Positions 5,390 through 7,960 of a stretch of DNA of 7,960 nt are shown here, in pieces. The notes beneath the pieces are model-generated. The model had not been told where the DNA came from. It did no database searches and worked only from the letters and a program-made list of their open reading frames with translations. Each line of letters begins with the position of its first letter. Position 1 is the first letter of the stretch. The translations under genes were made by a program, and so were the position numbers. The stretch is from an uncultured Clostridia bacterium (GTDB lineage: Bacteria; Bacillota_A; Clostridia; Christensenellales; CAG-138). The stretch lies in assembly GCA_946623765.1 (NCBI GenBank), contig CAMORL010000071.1:1-7960 (forward strand), read 5' to 3'.

Positions 5390-6178
5390 ATGAGAGCCAG
5401 TATCGAATTTGTCAAAAACGCGCTTGCGTCGCTTCAGAAATCGCCGAACCGCGCGCTCGGGCAGAACTTCTGCATCGACGGCGCAAGGCTTTCCGCCTGC
5501 GTCGAACGCATGCGGCTTTGCGAAACCGTCATCGAGATCGGCCCCGGTCTCGGCGGGCTCACCGAGCTTCTTCTGCCGCGCTGCGAATCGCTGACCGCAA
5601 TCGAAAAGGACGAGACCATGGCGGCGTTCCTGTCGGAAACGCTTGTCGATTCAAAGCTGAATACCGTGTGCGCCGACGCGCTGAAATACCGTTACACGGA
5701 CGTTTTTGCGCCGTTTTCGGTCGTCGGAAATCTGCCCTATTACATCACCACGCCGCTGTGCAGCGCAATCCTGAAAGCGCTGCCCGCGTCGTTTTACTGC
5801 ATGGTGCAGAAGGAGGCGGCGAACCGCTTCTTTGCCGCGCCGAAGGATCCCAATTACGGACCGCTGTCGATTGTCACGCAGCTGTTTTTCGACGCGGAAA
5901 CGATCGAATCCTTCCCTCCGGACTGCTTCTTTCCGAATCCGGAGGTGCAGTCGGTCTTCGTCGGCATGACGAAAAAGCCGGACGCGCCGGATGCAGACCC
6001 GAAAAAGCTCTTTGCCTTTGCGACGGAGCTTCTTTCCATGCGCCGCAAAACGATCAAAAACAATCTGAAACCGTACCCGAACGCCGCAGAAGCGTTGGAA
6101 ACGCTCGGCATCTCGCCGGAAACCCGCGCGGAAACGCTGCCGCCGAAGACCGTGCTTGCGCTGTTCCGGCTGCTGTAA
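5390..6178 (+). CDS. ksgA: 16S rRNA dimethyladenosine transferase
   Basis: A 262-residue enzyme (KsgA, also called RsmA) that uses S-adenosylmethionine to dimethylate the two adjacent adenines in the 3'-terminal hairpin of 16S rRNA, a late check on small-subunit assembly. Visible in order: LGQNF (23-27), the SAM-binding EIGPGLGGLT (49-58), acidic Glu72, AD (95-96), the catalytic NLPYYITTP (114-122), VQKEAANRF (139-147), the FPNPEVQS block (181-188) and RRKTIKNNL (218-226) in the C-terminal domain. All key motifs are intact. Length is slightly below the common 270-290 because the N-terminus before LGQNF is short. The ATG at 5390 is the only sensible start: no alternative start codon lies between it and LGQNF, and the open frame further upstream crosses the promoter. 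It stands alone, with its own promoter and terminator; in many Bacillota it follows rnmV. Confidence 0.97.
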   Translation: MRASIEFVKNALASLQKSPNRALGQNFCIDGARLSACVERMRLCETVIEIGPGLGGLTELLLPRCESLTAIEKDETMAAFLSETLVDSKLNTVCADALKYRYTDVFAPFSVVGNLPYYITTPLCSAILKALPASFYCMVQKEAANRFFAAPKDPNYGPLSIVTQLFFDAETIESFPPDCFFPNPEVQSVFVGMTKKPDAPDADPKKLFAFATELLSMRRKTIKNNLKPYPNAAEALETLGISPETRAETLPPKTVLALFRLL

Positions 6179-6181
6179 CCG

Positions 6182-6292
6182 TCCCCGCAGGGGAAGGGTA
6201 CGCCGATTCCGGCGTCTCGCCTGCGCAGACGCCGTTCGGTTCCGATTCTCCCGTCAGAGTTCGGCTCCCACCCTCCTTTACATAAGGAGGGT
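6182..6292. repeat. Three consecutive hairpins, possible dispersed repeat copy
   Basis: Directly after ksgA come TCCCC-GCA-GGGGA (6182-6194), CGGCGTCT with AGACGCCG around a 9-nt loop (6210-6234), and the terminator stem at 6270-6292. On the minus strand the right part would translate to a KPSLCKGGW-like peptide. I associate that word with spurious peptides from dispersed intergenic repeats in clostridial genomes. This is recall, not a search, and only one copy is in the window. No gene is supported here, nor in 6304-6367. Confidence 0.35.
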
Positions 6293-6303
6293 TTTCTGTT
6301 TTT
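6270..6303 (+). terminator. Intrinsic terminator of ksgA
   Basis: A 9-bp perfect stem, ACCCTCCTT (6270-6278) with AAGGAGGGT (6284-6292), closes a 5-nt loop and leads into TTTTCTGTTTTT. It sits about 90 nt past the ksgA stop. ypeB converges from the other side, but on the minus strand the stem lacks a following T run, so no clear ypeB terminator is seen. Confidence 0.8.
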
Positions 6304-6367
6304 CGCGCGCACTTACGGAACGCCGACGGAAACAGCCGCAGACAGACGCGTTCTTTCTGCCACCGCT

Positions 6368-7672
6368 TCATACCGTGAGATCGCCCTCGTCGCTGTTGAT
6401 GACCTCGAAAATCTCCTCCTCCGCGCCGGATTCGGCGTTGACGTACACGATGAAAAACGTCTCGCCGCGCGTACACTTGAACTCGTAGCACAGCACCTCG
6501 CGCGTGTTCGATTTCGGAATCAGCGCAAGCGCCGTGTGTTCGAGCGTCAGCGCGTCCGAGAGCGTGCTTTTCGCGTCGTCCTCCGTCAGAATCGGACGGT
6601 CGAGATCGCGCGTGCGGTGATGGAAGCGGTAGTTTGTCGCGTCGAGCCCGATCACGGCTTCGGTGTCGCGGTCGACATAAACTTTGACGAGATCGGCATA
6701 GAGGATGACGCCGCTCTGCACGGCGGCGTAATTCAGCACGACCGTGCCCGCGTAATACTGCGCGTAGGACGGTTCCATCTGTCCGAACCCGTGATCCTGA
6801 AGATACGCGCTTGCCGCGGCGTGCAGACGCTCGCTCTCCGCGTCGCTCGGCGGATCGTTTTTGCCGCCCGCAGGCGTTCCCATGAAGTACAGCAGCAGCC
6901 CGCCGCGTTCGGTGATCGATACACAAAGCTCGCCGTTGCCGTCGTCCGCGGAGAAATCGTACGTCACGATTGCCGCCTCCGTCCTGCCGTCGAACCGCAG
7001 CGACCGGTCGGCGAAGAGCGCCTTTGCGATCTCCGCGGCTTTTTCCTCGTCCACGGTTCCGTCCGGCAGCCCCTGCGGCTCCGCCTGTTCGCTGCTTTCG
7101 GAAAACGGCCCGTCGTACAGCAGCGACGGATAGTTCGTGATATTGTCCTCGTCCGCCTCGGCATAGAAGCCGTCCTCCTTCGGCGTTGGAAAATTGCCGT
7201 CCAGGCAGTCGCCGTCGAACGTTTCGGACAGCGACGAACAGCACGCGCGAAGATCCGTAAGCGAGCGGAGCTGCTCCTCCGAAAGCATCTGACCGGACAG
7301 CACCCGATCCATCAGCGTTTCGGCATAATCGCCGGTACGCGTCAGAAACTGCATGAGCGTACCGTCCTCCGCCTGCGAAACCGGCAGCAGCGACAGCGCG
7401 CGCACCGCGTCTGCGGAGAGCCGCCGAATATCCGCAAAGCCTTTCGAAAGCCTTGCGGGCGTGCCCGCCGCTTCGAGCTTGTTGAGCGCGACGGAAAGAT
7501 CGTTCAGGTCGTTGTTGAGCGCGCGGTACGCGCTTTCGGTCTGCGCGTCGATCACGCGCTGCTGCGACGCGATCGTTTCACGCTGCCGGAAAAACGTAAC
7601 GGTCATCACCGCGAGCCCGATCAGAAGGATCGCGGGGAACCCGAACAGCCAGATTTTCTTGGATACTCGCAT
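6368..7672 (-). CDS. ypeB: Spore germination protein YpeB
   Basis: A 434-residue membrane-anchored spore protein. In known spore formers YpeB and SleB depend on each other for stable incorporation into the spore, and YpeB is thought to hold the cortex-lytic enzyme in check until germination. Seen here: one N-terminal membrane segment (7-27), a mostly helical region with heptad-like Leu/Ala spacing (about 30-150), the family hallmark YPSLLYDGPFS (181-191), and a C-terminal half of PepSY-type repeats, with strands such as GLLLYFMG (258-265) and VKVYVDRDTEAVIGLDATNY (329-348). Length is normal. The ATG follows the sleB stop with no gap (TAAATG), and no Shine-Dalgarno sequence is visible in the 25 nt before it, so translation is probably coupled to sleB. 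The promoter must lie beyond the window; in relatives it is the forespore sigma-G type. The gene converges on ksgA with 189 nt between stops. Confidence 0.95.
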   Translation of the reverse strand: MRVSKKIWLFGFPAILLIGLAVMTVTFFRQRETIASQQRVIDAQTESAYRALNNDLNDLSVALNKLEAAGTPARLSKGFADIRRLSADAVRALSLLPVSQAEDGTLMQFLTRTGDYAETLMDRVLSGQMLSEEQLRSLTDLRACCSSLSETFDGDCLDGNFPTPKEDGFYAEADEDNITNYPSLLYDGPFSESSEQAEPQGLPDGTVDEEKAAEIAKALFADRSLRFDGRTEAAIVTYDFSADDGNGELCVSITERGGLLLYFMGTPAGGKNDPPSDAESERLHAAASAYLQDHGFGQMEPSYAQYYAGTVVLNYAAVQSGVILYADLVKVYVDRDTEAVIGLDATNYRFHHRTRDLDRPILTEDDAKSTLSDALTLEHTALALIPKSNTREVLCYEFKCTRGETFFIVYVNAESGAEEEIFEVINSDEGDLTV

Positions 7673-7960
7673 TTATTTACAGAATACGTGACTGCCGATC
7701 CTGAGCACGACGGGACGGCTCCGGATCCAGCGGTTGCTTGTCTTGTCGGGATTGTAGTAATAGAGGCAGCCGCCGGTCGGATCCCACCCGTTCATGGCGT
7801 CCTTCGCCGCTTTCAAAGCGGAATCGTTCGGCGTCAGGTTGATCTGCCCGTCGTCGACCGCGGAAAACGCGCCTCGCTGAAAGATCACTCCCGAAACGGA
7901 ATTCGGGAACGAACTGCTTTTCACGCGGTTCAGCACCACCGCGCCGACCGCAACCTGTCC
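7673..7960 (-). CDS. sleB: Spore cortex-lytic enzyme SleB, C-terminal part (cut by window edge)
   Basis: The last 95 residues of a SleB/CwlJ-type (Hydrolase_2) cortex hydrolase, running off the right end of the window. Visible motifs are GQVAVGAVVLNRV (1-13 of the fragment), SFPNSVSGVIFQ (17-28), AFSAVDDGQI (31-40), the run of NGWDPTGGCLYYYNP (57-71) and W-IRSRPVV-RIGSHVFC (78-94), all typical of SleB. SleB is a lytic transglycosylase that degrades muramic-delta-lactam cortex peptidoglycan during germination. Its catalytic Glu lies in an EARGE-like motif just before the visible part, so activity cannot be judged here; signal peptide and peptidoglycan-binding domain are also outside. Pairing with ypeB supports SleB over CwlJ, which lacks that partner. 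The stop TAA directly abuts the ypeB ATG. Confidence 0.94.
   Translation of the reverse strand, partial: GQVAVGAVVLNRVKSSSFPNSVSGVIFQRGAFSAVDDGQINLTPNDSALKAAKDAMNGWDPTGGCLYYYNPDKTSNRWIRSRPVVLRIGSHVFCK

Noticed and set aside
6054..7244. Alternative minus-strand frame inside ypeB
   Set aside because: Arg-rich shadow frame. The other frame carries the YpeB hallmark motif, PepSY strands and the membrane segment.

Overview
The window looks like a chromosomal segment of a GC-rich, spore-forming member of the Clostridia (Bacillota). The evidence is a sleB-ypeB spore-germination pair, a clostridial-style FeoA-FeoB fusion followed by a small Cys-rich membrane protein, purine-rich Shine-Dalgarno sites (AAAGGAG, AAAGGAGG), sigma-A-type promoters with 17-nt spacers, and U-run intrinsic terminators. 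The genus cannot be named from this sequence. Base composition and codon use look even throughout. I see no insertion sequence, prophage, CRISPR array, tRNA or rRNA.

Layout, left to right. Positions 1-76 hold the 3' end of an unidentified plus-strand transcript and its terminator. Then come minus-strand genes: a membrane-anchored or secreted protein with four tandem 26-residue Cys/His units (201-1160, own promoter and probable terminator); cdsA, phosphatidate cytidylyltransferase (1387-2199, own promoter and terminator); a small FeoB-associated Cys-rich membrane protein (2249-2404); and the FeoA-FeoB ferrous-iron transporter (2401-4752), which is read before the small gene and overlaps it by four bases. 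Upstream of feo lie its promoter, two back-to-back terminators, and a small Thr/Pro/Ala-rich lipoprotein gene (5044-5292). The lipoprotein gene is divergent from ksgA (5390-6178, plus strand), the 16S rRNA dimethyladenosine transferase, whose promoter sits so close to its ATG that the mRNA is probably leaderless. After the ksgA terminator the right end carries ypeB (6368-7672) and the 3' part of sleB (7673-7960), read on the minus strand as sleB then ypeB.

How the genes relate. Only two groups are clear functional units: feoAB with its Cys-rich partner (Fe2+ uptake) and sleB-ypeB (cortex hydrolysis at germination). cdsA (phospholipid precursor) and ksgA (ribosome maturation) are single housekeeping genes outside their commonest neighbourhoods. 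The Cys/His-repeat protein and the lipoprotein are of unknown function.

I did not find a convincing new multi-gene system. The points most worth a second look are the probable leaderless ksgA, the periodic C-x5-C-x2-C-x9-H protein, and two intergenic stretches that look like copies of dispersed repeats.
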